DNA of 64,000 nucleotides from Prochlorococcus sp. AG-355-I04 (lineage in GTDB: Bacteria > Cyanobacteriota > Cyanobacteriia > PCC-6307 > Cyanobiaceae): positions 1-64,000 of the forward strand of contig QCDL01000006.1 in assembly GCA_003280915.1 (NCBI GenBank). Direction: 5' to 3'. The position numbers and the translations under genes are program-made. Shown here one piece after another: positions 46,388 through 56,098 of the stretch. How positions within the stretch are numbered: the stretch's first letter is position 1; each line of letters opens with the position of its first letter. Under the pieces are notes generated by a model. It did no database searches and was not told the DNA's origin. It saw only the letters and a list, made by a program, of their open reading frames with translations.

Positions 46388-47161
46388 ATGTTGAATTTTA
46401 AAACTAACCGATCAAAAAAAGAACATGATGCCTATGAGAAGGGTTTGCAAAGAGATTTATGGAAGCATTTCAAGCTGGCAGGTTTTCTAGAGAAGAAAAA
46501 TAGACATAGAATAATTAAAAATTTAATTAATGAGGAAAATTTAAAGAATCTTAAGATTTTAGAAATTGGTTGTAAAGAATGGGTAAAGTTAATTCATGAT
46601 AATTTCAAAACGAATCCAGCAGCATTAGATTGTATAAATATTTCTCCATCCGAAATTAGTGATGCAAAAAAAAATGCAAATAAATTGGATTTAAGATATT
46701 TGCCTAACTGGATACTTATGGATGCTCATGAATTAGATTATGAAGATGAAAGCATGGATTTAATAATAGGTATGGGAATCCTTCATCATTTATCTCTCAC
46801 CGAAGTATATAGTGAAATCAATAGAGTGCTTAAACCTGGCGGGATTGCATTTTTTTCTGAACCATTAGATATAAATCCCTTACTAACTCTAGCTAGAGTA
46901 TTAACACCAAAATCAAGAACAGTTGACGAAGAACCATTTAAAATAAAACACCTTAACTTGACAAAGAAATATTTTCCAAAAACAAACTTTGTATATCAAG
47001 AATTTTTTACATTTTTCTTTTCACCATTTCTAGGATTAATGCCTAAAAGAATAGCAAATCTAATAATGATAATACTTTATAAAATTGATTGTTTTCTACT
47101 TAAAATCTTTCCAATTTTTGGTTATTTATATAGAACCGTTTTTATAATAATGAGAAAGTGA
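46388..47161 (+). CDS. class I SAM-dependent methyltransferase
   Basis: The 257-residue protein has KILEIGCKEWVKLIHDNF as motif I, with a non-standard KEW where G-x-G would be. SPSEISDAKKNANK and LIIGMGILHHLSLTEVYSEINRVLKPGGIAFF follow. The C-terminal part is hydrophobic and aromatic. The substrate is unknown. It follows the first methyltransferase after a 392-bp gap that holds repeat copy B. Confidence 0.8.
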   Translation: MLNFKTNRSKKEHDAYEKGLQRDLWKHFKLAGFLEKKNRHRIIKNLINEENLKNLKILEIGCKEWVKLIHDNFKTNPAALDCINISPSEISDAKKNANKLDLRYLPNWILMDAHELDYEDESMDLIIGMGILHHLSLTEVYSEINRVLKPGGIAFFSEPLDINPLLTLARVLTPKSRTVDEEPFKIKHLNLTKKYFPKTNFVYQEFFTFFFSPFLGLMPKRIANLIMIILYKIDCFLLKIFPIFGYLYRTVFIIMRK

Positions 47162-47183
47162 CTTAAAACTATTTAAAAAAGTA

Positions 47184-47387
47184 ATGAATAGAAGACTTAA
47201 AGTACTTCTAATGATTTTACTGGAATCTGTTATTCCAATACTTTTTTTAATTTATAAATATGGTCTAATTCAACTAGGCGAATTACTTCTAAGAAATTAC
47301 TTTATCCATTCTTCCAAAAATTGGTTGAAATGTTTGCATAGAGTATCATTATTTAAGAATGATTTACCAAATCTGAGAAGTTTTTGA
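47184..47387 (+). CDS. 67-residue hydrophobic/basic small protein
   Basis: It begins MNRRLKVLLMILLESVIPIL and has one membrane helix (about 5-24) and a basic tail. The TGA is 1 base before the ATG of the barrel gene. It may be a real small membrane protein or the remnant of a longer enzyme. I recognise no family. Confidence 0.45.
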   Translation: MNRRLKVLLMILLESVIPILFLIYKYGLIQLGELLLRNYFIHSSKNWLKCLHRVSLFKNDLPNLRSF

Positions 47388-47388
47388 A

Positions 47389-49212
47389 ATGAGGTTAGTA
47401 TTTTATATTTTTATATTTTCTCAATTTTTTCACTTTCTAAATATTTTTGCCGAAAACATTAAAAATGATTCTTCTGAATTTAATTCTATTAAGTGGGAAA
47501 AGGTAGAGGAAACTAAATCTAAAACATTTAAAAAGATTATCTGGAGATCTTACAAAAATGATGAATCTTATTTTGAAAATAAAAAAAAAGAAAGTTCAAT
47601 AATAAAAAGCACTAAATCATCAAACAAAGAGAGTATATCTGAATCCTCAAAAAACTCAGGTTCTTCAATTACTGAAATTGAACCTTTTTTACCACTCAAT
47701 AATTTCCTTGAATATGGTAATTTTCGAACCTCCGTAAGGTGGAAATCCTCTTTTGATGGGGGTTTGGCGGAAGGAACTGGCCAACAGAACCCCTCATTTG
47801 TATTAGATTATGGGATTTCAGATTCTTCCTTAATGACCATTTATTTTGCGGAAGCTGATGATGATTTATACAACTTAATCAATGGACAAAGAGTAAACTA
47901 CCATTGGCAAAACTATGCTCTGTCATTTAAGAAAGAATTATTAAATGACAAAGTAAATGGTTTTAGGATGTCTTTAAGACCAACCATTGAGTATTGGAGG
48001 CAAGCTAGTGGATCTCAATTCTCTAAAAGTATTTATAATCAAAAAGATAATTTAGCCGGTAGAGATAGATTTGACAATTTGATCGGATCATTGTCCTTAC
48101 CAATATCAAAAAAGTTTAACGAAAACTTTACTGCTTTAATTGCCCCTGGGATTTCATTCTTGCCTGAGAAGTTAGGTTCAAAAGCAATTAACAAAAACGC
48201 CTATGGTAATAATTTTTATATCGGCAGTGGTCTTGTCTTTGATTTGGAGGAAGATCTTAATCTACTTTTCTCATATACAACTCCTTTAGGTCCAGGTACT
48301 AATTATTTTGATAGCGACCTTAACTTTGGAAGAAAGCCAATTTATAGTATTGGTTTGGGATGGGATATTAATCCTAAGATTGGAATTGAAGGGAAAATAA
48401 CAAACTCATTTGGGGCCACCCCATCTACTGGATTACTAACTATCCCATCAGATAATCTGCTTCTTTACTCTGCTTATATTAATTATAGACCTTACGAAAA
48501 TGATACATACCTTAAGCCCCTAAATAAAAGAGATAAATCTATTAGTAACGGTGGAATTACTGTAAATAATGCCTTAATACCAACAGCTGGAGTTTCGCAA
48601 ATTAAATTTAACTATGATAGTAGAGGAAATTTGTTCGGTTTTTATGGATATTCTTTATCAAATATATTTCAATTAGAGCTTTTAAATATAGGTAGTTTTA
48701 ATGATTTGAACTTTAGCGGAAGCAGAAATTCAAATTTGTATTCAACCTATTTAGATGAAAATAATTTTAATTATCGATTAGGCGGAAAGCTATTAATATT
48801 TAGTCCCCAAAAAGATGACCTTTTTTGGCTTACATTAAGATCATCTGTTGGAAGAAATGACGATAGTAATCAAGGGTATTTATTTACAGAATTTATTAAT
48901 ACTTTTAGATTAAATAATTGGTTGGCATTTAATATAAGTCCTAAATACTTTTTTAGTGGGGTGGAAAGTTTTGGTGGGTTAGGCTGCTCAAGTTATATAA
49001 ATTTATCAGATAATTTGATGCTTATCCCAGAAATAAATACATCAATTAAAAATGATTCGGATCTAAATTCTACACTTGCATTGAGATATTCTTTCTCGCC
49101 TGAAAAGTCATTAGATTTATATTATTCTAATGCTGTAGGAGTACAAGACATTGGACAACTTCTTAAAAATAAAGAATATAGGTTTGGAATAAAGTGGAAC
49201 TTTTTATTATAA
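47389..49212 (+). CDS. large outer-membrane beta-barrel protein, function unknown
   Basis: The 607-residue protein has a signal peptide (about 1-22, ending IFAEN), a Ser/Lys-rich low-complexity stretch (about 55-95) and then a barrel. Barrel strands such as FRTSVRWKSSFDGG, NFYIGSGLVFDL and LLFSYTTPLGPGTNYF lead to the end EYRFGIKWNFLL. This looks like an outer-membrane porin or assembly factor with a long soluble N-terminus. I do not recognise the family. Confidence 0.75.
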   Translation: MRLVFYIFIFSQFFHFLNIFAENIKNDSSEFNSIKWEKVEETKSKTFKKIIWRSYKNDESYFENKKKESSIIKSTKSSNKESISESSKNSGSSITEIEPFLPLNNFLEYGNFRTSVRWKSSFDGGLAEGTGQQNPSFVLDYGISDSSLMTIYFAEADDDLYNLINGQRVNYHWQNYALSFKKELLNDKVNGFRMSLRPTIEYWRQASGSQFSKSIYNQKDNLAGRDRFDNLIGSLSLPISKKFNENFTALIAPGISFLPEKLGSKAINKNAYGNNFYIGSGLVFDLEEDLNLLFSYTTPLGPGTNYFDSDLNFGRKPIYSIGLGWDINPKIGIEGKITNSFGATPSTGLLTIPSDNLLLYSAYINYRPYENDTYLKPLNKRDKSISNGGITVNNALIPTAGVSQIKFNYDSRGNLFGFYGYSLSNIFQLELLNIGSFNDLNFSGSRNSNLYSTYLDENNFNYRLGGKLLIFSPQKDDLFWLTLRSSVGRNDDSNQGYLFTEFINTFRLNNWLAFNISPKYFFSGVESFGGLGCSSYINLSDNLMLIPEINTSIKNDSDLNSTLALRYSFSPEKSLDLYYSNAVGVQDIGQLLKNKEYRFGIKWNFLL

Positions 49213-49222
49213 AAAAAGAAAT

Positions 49223-49474
49223 TTAGTTTTCCCAAAAGGGATCTGAAGTTAAAGAAACTTTTAATAAACTTTTTTTATTACTTTTAATATCACTTACACA
49301 AGCTCTCACCGTATTACCATTAACGTCTATTTCGCAAGCACCGCAACTTCCTGTTAGACAGCCAGATGGAATTTCTAAACCTGCTTTTTCTGCAGCAGAG
49401 AACCAATCATCTCCCTCAGAGACAAATGTTTCATTATTATTCGACCATATAATTTTTATGTTTCTTTTTTTCAA
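49223..49474 (-). CDS. 2Fe-2S ferredoxin
   Basis: The 83-residue protein has the plant-type cluster motif SGCLTGSCGACEIDV (C-x4-C-x2-C), with the fourth Cys in RACVSD. The acidic loop around helix 2 of photosynthetic PetF is shortened, so it is a minor ferredoxin. It overlaps the end of cobQ by 4 bases, so it is in the same transcript. Confidence 0.9.
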   Translation of the reverse strand: MKKRNIKIIWSNNNETFVSEGDDWFSAAEKAGLEIPSGCLTGSCGACEIDVNGNTVRACVSDIKSNKKSLLKVSLTSDPFWEN

Positions 49475-51000
49475 CTTAAAAATGATTTGAGATTTAAATG
49501 ATTATCGAATTCATTAGCAAGATTATCAATAATGTATTCTCTCTTATTTTTATAAGATATTGATTTTTTATTTAATAATGGTAAATTTTTACTCTTCCTT
49601 ATTAAATTTATATATTGATCTCTCCAATTGTCATTCTCAAATATTCCATGAATATAAGTACCTGCGGTTGTTCCACCTTCTTTATTTTCTTTGTACCATC
49701 CAAGATTTAAGTCTTTAAAGATAGGTTTAACCTCTATTGAGGTTTGAGTATTTTCCAATTCAGTTTGGCCATTATGAATTTCAAATCCATTAATTTCTGA
49801 TTGGCATGGCCATATAGATTTAGAGTTGATTTGACGTGTTAATTTTTTTTTAAAGAAAGTCGTTTTTAATGGTAGTAATCCAATGCCTTTAATTTTTTGT
49901 TCAGTATGATTTTTGGAACCCTCTTTAAAATAAGGATCTTCAAGTGTAGTCCCTAACATTTGTAAACCGCCACATATTCCAATAATATTTCCCTCGTTAT
50001 TTGAATAGTTCCTTATATCCTGAGATAAGCCAGAATTTTCAAGAAAGATTTGATCTTTAATCGTTTGTTTACTGCCCGGTAGAATAATGAAGTCATACTT
50101 ACTTAGGTTTTGTGATTTTCTAATCCATTCAATTAATATTGTTTCTTCATTTTCTAGGGGATCAAAGTCCGAGAAGTTACTAATAGATGGTAATTTTATA
50201 ATGCCAACTTTGATTTCAGGATTTTTAGAAAGTGATTTTTTTTCTATTAAATCTAAAGAATCCTCTGGCGGAAATGAATCATTTAACCAAGGAATAATTC
50301 CAATAACAGGGATTTGAGTTTTATTTTCTATCCAATTTTTTCCAGTTTTAAATAATGAAAGGTCTCCCCTGAATCTATTTATAATAATTCCCTTAATAAG
50401 TTTCTTTTCTTCAGGCTTCATTAATTCAAGAGTACCAATTATTTGTGCAAATACACCTCCTCTTTCAATATCAGTAACTAATATGCAATTTGCTTTTAAA
50501 TATTTTGCAATTCTTAAATTAGTAAGGTCTCTATGAATTAAATTCATTTCTACTGGACTGCCAGCCCCTTCGATAATTAAGCGGCAATTTGGATTTTGTT
50601 CGTAAATAAACTTTAAACTTTTTTTAATTACTTCCCAGCCTGGAATAAACCAATCTTTATAGTAATTTTGTGCAGTTGTGGTCCCTATGCTTTTGCCAAG
50701 GTGAATTACCTCGCTTATTGAGTTTCCTTGTGGTTTTAATAAAATGGGATTCATCTCTGCAGAGGGATTAATACCACAAGCAAAAGCTTGAAGTGCCTGT
50801 GAATATGCCATCTCTCCACCTTCCCAATCAACCCAAGCGTTGTTACTCATATTTTGACCTTTAAAAGGTATTGGCTTTTCTCCTAAATTTTTAAGAATCC
50901 TGCAAATAGCAGTAACCGTTAACGATTTCCCTGCTCCACTGGAAGTGCCTAGGACCATTATTGGTTTCCTTATTTCATGTAATTTTGCTTCTAAATCCAT
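49471..51000 (-). CDS. cobQ: cobyric acid synthase
   Basis: The 509-residue protein has the ATP loop VLGTSSGAGKSLTVTAICR at residues 16-34. The C-terminal glutaminase domain has the nucleophile in IIGICGGLQMLG and the His of YIHGIF. It amidates four carboxylates of the adenosylcobyrinate ring to make cobyric acid in B12 synthesis. Prochlorococcus makes pseudocobalamin. Length is normal. Confidence 0.95.
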   Translation of the reverse strand: MDLEAKLHEIRKPIMVLGTSSGAGKSLTVTAICRILKNLGEKPIPFKGQNMSNNAWVDWEGGEMAYSQALQAFACGINPSAEMNPILLKPQGNSISEVIHLGKSIGTTTAQNYYKDWFIPGWEVIKKSLKFIYEQNPNCRLIIEGAGSPVEMNLIHRDLTNLRIAKYLKANCILVTDIERGGVFAQIIGTLELMKPEEKKLIKGIIINRFRGDLSLFKTGKNWIENKTQIPVIGIIPWLNDSFPPEDSLDLIEKKSLSKNPEIKVGIIKLPSISNFSDFDPLENEETILIEWIRKSQNLSKYDFIILPGSKQTIKDQIFLENSGLSQDIRNYSNNEGNIIGICGGLQMLGTTLEDPYFKEGSKNHTEQKIKGIGLLPLKTTFFKKKLTRQINSKSIWPCQSEINGFEIHNGQTELENTQTSIEVKPIFKDLNLGWYKENKEGGTTAGTYIHGIFENDNWRDQYINLIRKSKNLPLLNKKSISYKNKREYIIDNLANEFDNHLNLKSFLS

Positions 51001-51066
51001 TAGTAATTTATATTAATTTTAAAATTAATTAATTATTAAATTGAATTATAATTTGATTAAAAATTT

Positions 51067-51678
51067 GTGTTAATTCTAGCCTCTGCTTCTCAATCTAGAA
51101 AGAAATTACTAGAAAATTGTCAAATCGAATTTATCCAAATATCAAGTGACTTTGATGAAACTACTATTCAAGAAAAGAATATATTTAATCTAGCTTTGGA
51201 ATTATCTTTTCAAAAGGCTAATAGTTTATCTGAAAATATTCAAAACTTATCATTGCCCGAAAAATTTAATTATGGTCCTTTGGAAATACTTGGGTGCGAT
51301 TCAATTTTTGAATTTAAAGGAGAAGCTTATGGAAAACCACTTAATAAAGAGGAAGCCTTTATTAGATGGAAAAAAATGTCTGGAGAATTTGGATTTTTAC
51401 ACACTGGTCATACTCTAATAATTGGAAATTTTGATTCAACTTCCAAAATTTTTAAAATGATTGAAATTATTAAAAAAACAGTAAGTTCAAAAGTTTATTT
51501 TTCTAATTTGGAAGATTGGGAAATCAAGAGTTATGTAGATACAAATGAACCTTTATACTGCGCAGGAGGATTTGCCTTGGAAGGTATAGGCGGTAAATAT
51601 ATAGAAAAAATAGAGGGTTGCTACAGTAATGTAATGGGATTAAGTTTGCCATGGCTTAGAGAAAATTTATATAGATAA
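51067..51678 (+). CDS. maf: Maf-like nucleotide pyrophosphatase
   Basis: The 203-residue protein starts at GTG with [15 protein letters not shown], the Maf phosphate-binding signature, and has [20 protein letters not shown] and [13 protein letters not shown]. It hydrolyses non-canonical or some canonical NTPs to NMPs. It is divergent from cobQ and convergent with psbC, with a shared terminator. Confidence 0.92.
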   Translation: MLILASASQSRKKLLENCQIEFIQISSDFDETTIQEKNIFNLALELSFQKANSLSENIQNLSLPEKFNYGPLEILGCDSIFEFKGEAYGKPLNKEEAFIRWKKMSGEFGFLHTGHTLIIGNFDSTSKIFKMIEIIKKTVSSKVYFSNLEDWEIKSYVDTNEPLYCAGGFALEGIGGKYIEKIEGCYSNVMGLSLPWLRENLYR

Positions 51679-51689
51679 TAAAATTGAAC

Positions 51690-51724
51690 AAAAAAAAACC
51701 CTATCGGAAGATAGGGCTTTTTTT
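51690..51724. terminator. bidirectional terminator between maf and psbC
   Basis: CCCTATC, a GGAA loop and GATAGGG form a 7-bp stem with an A8 run before it and a T7 run after it. It can end transcripts from both maf (plus) and psbC (minus). Confidence 0.92.
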
Positions 51725-51737
51725 GTTTAGATAGAAA

Positions 51738-53120
51738 TTAATCTAAATCTGGCATTTCTAGAGCTGGTTCACTCTTTCTGTCGATTCCTTTTTCGAAACC
51801 AGCAGCGGCTGCTCTAGCACGTCCAGCATGCCAAAGATGACCAATGAATGTAAACCATCCTAGGAAGAATTGGGCTGCAGCTAACCATTGTCTTAAGTTG
51901 ACGAAGTTAACAGCATTCGGCTCTGTAATGATTCCACCAACAGAGTTGATAGAAGCGTTTGGAGCATGAGTCATATATTCAGCTGCTCTTCTTACCTGCC
52001 AAGGCTGAATATCATTTTGGATTTTCTCAAGGCTCAATCCATTAGGTCCTCTTAGAGGCTCTAACCATGGCCCTCTGAAATCCCAAAATCTCATTGTTTC
52101 ACCACCAAATATAATTTCACCAGTAGGAGATCTCATGAGATACTTACCTAGACCTGTTGGTCCCATTGTTGAACCTACGTTAGCTCCAATTCTTTGATCT
52201 CTCACTAGGAAAGTAAAGCTTTGTGCCTGTGAAGCTTCAGCATTTGTTGGGCCATAAAACTCTGAAGGGTAAGCAGTGTTGTTAAACCAGATAAAAGTTG
52301 AAGCAATAAAACTTGCTACACAAATTCCACCAAGAGCATAACTTAATAATCCTTCACCATTCCAGATAAAAGCTCTTCTAGCCCATCCGAAAGGTTTGGT
52401 AAAGATATGGAATATTCCTCCAATAATTGCAGTAATACCCACATAAACATGTCCACCAACAATATCTTCAATGGAGTTAACACCGATTATTGAACCAGCT
52501 CCTCCCCATGGAGATCTGAATAGATAACCAAGGATAACTCTTGGATCTAAGGTTGGATTTACAAGTCTGACTTCACCACCACCTGGTGCCCATGTGTCAT
52601 ATGCACCGCCAATAAAACACCAGTTAACTGACCATGCTAGTGCACCTACACCTAAAACAATCAAATGATATCCAAGGATATTTGTCATTTGATTTTTATC
52701 TCTCCAGTCGGTTGAGAAAAATGGAAAATCTTCTTCAAGTTTTTCTGGACCTGCTAATGAATGGTAAATACCACCAAATCCAAGTACAGCAGAAGCTATC
52801 AAGTGAACCACGCCTGCTTGGAAGAAAGGCATGATATCAGTAACTTCACCACCTGGGCCTATTCCATAGCCAAACATTGCAACGTGTGGCATACAGATTA
52901 AACCTTGCTCCCACATTGGTTTATCAAAAGTAAAATGATTAACCTCAAAGAGCATCATTGCTCCAGCCCAAAAGACTATTAGTCCAGAGTGAGCAATGTG
53001 AGCTCCTAATAAACGTCCAGATAAATTGATTAATCTAGCGTTACCTACATACCAGGCATAACCAGTTTCCTCAATACTTTGGTTTGGAGCTCTTAATAAA
53101 TTATTAAAGGGCGTTTCCAC
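51738..53120 (-). CDS. psbC: photosystem II CP43 reaction centre antenna protein
   Basis: The 460-residue protein has six membrane helices and a large lumenal loop, with chlorophyll-binding histidines, for example in [16 protein letters not shown] and [14 protein letters not shown]. The start is the GTG at 53120, just inside psbD. The sequence [14 protein letters not shown] and a strong Shine-Dalgarno (TGAGGAGG) 9 bases upstream support it. An upstream TTG in the same frame is less likely. It overlaps psbD by 17 bases, as in other cyanobacteria. CP43 binds chlorophyll a and the Mn cluster on its lumenal loop. Confidence 0.97.
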   Translation of the reverse strand: METPFNNLLRAPNQSIEETGYAWYVGNARLINLSGRLLGAHIAHSGLIVFWAGAMMLFEVNHFTFDKPMWEQGLICMPHVAMFGYGIGPGGEVTDIMPFFQAGVVHLIASAVLGFGGIYHSLAGPEKLEEDFPFFSTDWRDKNQMTNILGYHLIVLGVGALAWSVNWCFIGGAYDTWAPGGGEVRLVNPTLDPRVILGYLFRSPWGGAGSIIGVNSIEDIVGGHVYVGITAIIGGIFHIFTKPFGWARRAFIWNGEGLLSYALGGICVASFIASTFIWFNNTAYPSEFYGPTNAEASQAQSFTFLVRDQRIGANVGSTMGPTGLGKYLMRSPTGEIIFGGETMRFWDFRGPWLEPLRGPNGLSLEKIQNDIQPWQVRRAAEYMTHAPNASINSVGGIITEPNAVNFVNLRQWLAAAQFFLGWFTFIGHLWHAGRARAAAAGFEKGIDRKSEPALEMPDLD

Positions 53121-54180
53121 GTGGAAGAACCTCCTCAGGGAATACAAAGTTTTCGTGTGGTTGATCCACAGAAGACATCCATGCTCGCATACCTTCGTTC
53201 AAAAGTATATTTTTTGTATAGAAAGTTTCAAATTCTGGATCTTCTGCTGCACGGATTTCTTGGCTTACGAAATCATAAGCTCTTAAATTTAGTGCTAAGC
53301 CTACAATACCAATTGAAGATGTCCACATACCCATAACAGGTACAAATAGCATCAAGAAATGTAAGAAACGTTTGTTTGAGAAAGCAATACCGAAGATTTG
53401 ACTCCAGAATCTATTCGCTGTAATCATTGAATAAGTTTCTTCTTCTTGAGTTGGGTCAAAAGCTCTAAATGTTGAACTTTGAACCTTACCATCTGTATAA
53501 ATACTTGTATCTTCATACAAAGTGTTTTGTACTGTAGCTCCATGGATAGCGCAAAGTAGAGCACCACCAAGAATTCCAGCAACACCCATCATGTGGAAAG
53601 GATTTAAAGTGATATTGTGAAAACCTTGAATGAACAGAATGTAGCGGAAGATTGCTGCAACACCGAATGAAGGTGCGAAGAACCAACTATGCTGTCCTAA
53701 AGGATAAATAAGGAAAATACTTGTGAATACTGCAATTACAGCTGAGAATGCTAAAGCGTTGTATGGTCTAATTCCTACAAGGCCAGCAATTTCAAACTGA
53801 CGAAGCATAAAACCAATTAGGCCAAATACTCCATGTAATGCAACGAAGTTCCAAAGTCCACCAAGTTGTAGCCATCTTACGAAACTACCTTGGGCTTCAG
53901 GACCCCATAAAAATAGAAGACTGTGTCCCATGGCATCACCAGGGGTACTTACAGCTGCTGTTAAAAAGTTACAACCTTCAAGGTATGAGCTTGCAACTCC
54001 ATGTGTGTACCATGAGGTAACAAATGTTGTTCCGACGAACCAACCACCTATAGCAAGATATGCACAAGGAAGTAGGAGTAGTCCGGACCAACCAATAAAT
54101 ACAAAGCGGTCGCGCTTCAACCAATCATCGAGGACATCAAACCATCCTCTTTGTGGGGCGCTACCAACTGCGATCGTCAT
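53104..54180 (-). CDS. psbD: photosystem II D2 reaction centre protein
   Basis: The 358-residue protein begins [20 protein letters not shown] and has five membrane helices. The P680 and pheophytin region and [20 protein letters not shown] contain the histidines for chlorophyll and non-heme iron. It forms the D1/D2 heart of photosystem II. The last 17 bases overlap psbC. Sequence conservation is very high. Confidence 0.98.
   Translation of the reverse strand: MTIAVGSAPQRGWFDVLDDWLKRDRFVFIGWSGLLLLPCAYLAIGGWFVGTTFVTSWYTHGVASSYLEGCNFLTAAVSTPGDAMGHSLLFLWGPEAQGSFVRWLQLGGLWNFVALHGVFGLIGFMLRQFEIAGLVGIRPYNALAFSAVIAVFTSIFLIYPLGQHSWFFAPSFGVAAIFRYILFIQGFHNITLNPFHMMGVAGILGGALLCAIHGATVQNTLYEDTSIYTDGKVQSSTFRAFDPTQEEETYSMITANRFWSQIFGIAFSNKRFLHFLMLFVPVMGMWTSSIGIVGLALNLRAYDFVSQEIRAAEDPEFETFYTKNILLNEGMRAWMSSVDQPHENFVFPEEVLPRGNAL
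53130..53137 (-). promoter_or_regulatory. ribosome-binding site of psbC inside psbD
   Basis: TGAGGAGG (minus strand) is followed 9 bases later by the GTG of psbC. Strong Shine-Dalgarno sequences are rare in this window. It decides the start of psbC. Confidence 0.9.
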
Positions 54181-54363
54181 GAGAAATCGTTTTTTAGCTT
54201 CGGGATACGCAGTGACTGTAACAAAGATTGAGAGTAATGTGGGGAAATATTTGTATATCTGAAATGCCTTGTAAAGCTTTCCTGACTTTTTTATTAAAAA
54301 TTAGGTAAGAATACTCCCTTAGTTTGTTAAATTATCTGAACTAGGCTCAAAAAAAAGATAAAA

Positions 54364-54921
54364 ATGAATTCAGACCTCACTTCATTCGATAAAATCGAAC
54401 AAAAAATTGGTGGATCAAGAAAAATTTCAAATTATATTATTGGAGGAATGTTGACTATTGGAGGTATTGGTTTTCTTTTGGCCTCTATATCTAGCTATAC
54501 AGGAAGAGATTTATTACCTTTAGGAAATCCTTCAACTTTGTTGTTTATCCCTCAAGGAATAATAATGGGAGCATACGGAGTAATAGCTAATTTATTAAAT
54601 TTTTACTTGTGGTATTTGGTTTACATAAACTTTGGTTCAGGAAGTAATTATTTTGATAAATCATCAAAATCTGTAGAAATAAAAAGAAAGGGATTATTTA
54701 AAGATGTTGAGGTTAAATTAAATTTTGATGAAATTAAATCTGTTAAGTTGGATATAAGTGAGGGATTTAATCCTAGAAGAAGAATTGCCCTAGTATTAAA
54801 AGGCAGAAAAAAACCTCTCCCTTTAAGCGGAGCAGGTGAACTTAAACCACTGCTTCAGGTTGAAGAAGAAGGAGCTCGTCTAGCTAAATTTTTAGATGTT
54901 AATTTGGAGGGCCTAAAATAA
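54364..54921 (+). CDS. ycf4: photosystem I assembly protein Ycf4
   Basis: The 185-residue protein has two membrane segments (about 22-43 and 60-82) and a C-terminal soluble part with KRKGLFKDVEVKLNFDEIKS and LPLSGAGELKPLLQVEEEGARL. Ycf4 helps assemble photosystem I in the thylakoid. It lies divergent from psbD across a 183-bp gap that must hold both promoters. Confidence 0.95.
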   Translation: MNSDLTSFDKIEQKIGGSRKISNYIIGGMLTIGGIGFLLASISSYTGRDLLPLGNPSTLLFIPQGIIMGAYGVIANLLNFYLWYLVYINFGSGSNYFDKSSKSVEIKRKGLFKDVEVKLNFDEIKSVKLDISEGFNPRRRIALVLKGRKKPLPLSGAGELKPLLQVEEEGARLAKFLDVNLEGLK

Positions 54922-54962
54922 AAAAAAAATATTTTTTAAAAACATTATCTTTAATACAGGTT

Positions 54963-55574
54963 TTGTTTTTGGTTCAAGCTTGTAGTTATAAAAGTGAGAT
55001 TGATTCAAATTATTACTGCCAAAAACTTAAATTTAGTTGTATTCAGAGTAATAAAGTAGTTAATTTTAAAACTTCAAAAGGTGATTTTGAGGTAAAATTA
55101 TTTGGTAAAGATAACCCAGTAACAGTATCAAATTTTCTGGAGAACATAGACAATAATATTTATGAAAATAAAAAATTTTATAAAATAATAAATTATCCCC
55201 AAATAAGGTTTATACATGGCGGCGTTAATCCAGAAAATAAATCTTATATAGAACGAAAACAAATCCTGAATAAGACAAGTCCAACAATACCTTTAGAAAT
55301 AAAATTCAAAGAAGAAATAAAACCAAGATATAATTATCAAATAAAAAATCCTAGTGAAACAGTAAATTTAGTTAATACTTTTGAGAGTGGATCAATCGCT
55401 ATGGTTAAAAGCGGTAAGAATAAGTCTTCATCTACTGAATTTTTTTTTGTAACGACTAAGATCCCAGAACTAGATGGAAGATATTCGATTTTTGGAAAGA
55501 TCATTAAAGGATTAGACGTTCTCGAAAAAATCAATAAAGAAGACTACATCAAGGCAGTCCAGATATCTAATTAA
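54963..55574 (+). CDS. cyclophilin-type peptidyl-prolyl cis-trans isomerase, probably a lipoprotein
   Basis: The 203-residue protein has a cyclophilin core with [56 protein letters not shown] and [13 protein letters not shown]. The first canonical start is this TTG, but then only LVQACS would remain of a signal. In frame upstream, [20 protein letters not shown] completes a lipoprotein signal with lipobox VQAC. The true start may be an ATA at 54918 that overlaps the ycf4 stop. The catalytic Arg of human cyclophilin A seems not conserved. Confidence 0.78.
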   Translation: MFLVQACSYKSEIDSNYYCQKLKFSCIQSNKVVNFKTSKGDFEVKLFGKDNPVTVSNFLENIDNNIYENKKFYKIINYPQIRFIHGGVNPENKSYIERKQILNKTSPTIPLEIKFKEEIKPRYNYQIKNPSETVNLVNTFESGSIAMVKSGKNKSSSTEFFFVTTKIPELDGRYSIFGKIIKGLDVLEKINKEDYIKAVQISN

Positions 55575-56095
55575 ATTTCTAGAGAATATTTATTTATTTT
55601 CAACATTTCTGTATTAACTCCTGAAGAGCGTTTAAGAGCTACCTTACCAGTTCTCGCTATTTCAAGGATGCCGTATGGCTCGAGTAATTTCTCTAGAGCA
55701 ACTAACTTCCCAGGATCTCCAACTACCTCGAGAGTTAAGGCCATATCTGATACATCAACAACTTTTGCACGGAAAATCTGTACTATATCAAGGATATTAC
55801 TCCTAGTATCTTCTTTCGATGAGACTTTTAGTAACATCAATTCCCTCTCAACAGCTGCGAGATTAGTAAAATCTACAACTCCCAGAACATTAAATAACTT
55901 ATTAAGTTGCTTAGTCATTTGTTGAAGAGTTTCATCATCACCCTCTACTACCATTGTTAACCTTGAAATCCCTTTAGATTCTGCAGGCCCTACTGCAAGG
56001 CTATCTATGTTGAATCCCCTTCTAGCGAAGAGACCTGAGATTCTACTCAAGGCTCCAGATTCATCTTCTACAAGAACTGATAATGTATGTTTCAT
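55571..56095 (-). CDS. ilvH: acetolactate synthase small (regulatory) subunit
   Basis: The 174-residue protein begins [32 protein letters not shown]-type ACT domain and continues with a second ACT-like domain. It binds valine and controls the catalytic subunit IlvB. It overlaps the cyclophilin stop by 4 bases on the opposite strand. It starts 3 bases from the hydrolase stop. Confidence 0.95.
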   Translation of the reverse strand: MKHTLSVLVEDESGALSRISGLFARRGFNIDSLAVGPAESKGISRLTMVVEGDDETLQQMTKQLNKLFNVLGVVDFTNLAAVERELMLLKVSSKEDTRSNILDIVQIFRAKVVDVSDMALTLEVVGDPGKLVALEKLLEPYGILEIARTGKVALKRSSGVNTEMLKINKYSLEI

Positions 56096-56098
56096 ATT

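Noticed and set aside
53121-53147. Upstream TTG start for psbC
   Set aside because: The GTG at 53120 has the Shine-Dalgarno at the right distance and the conserved CP43 N-terminus.
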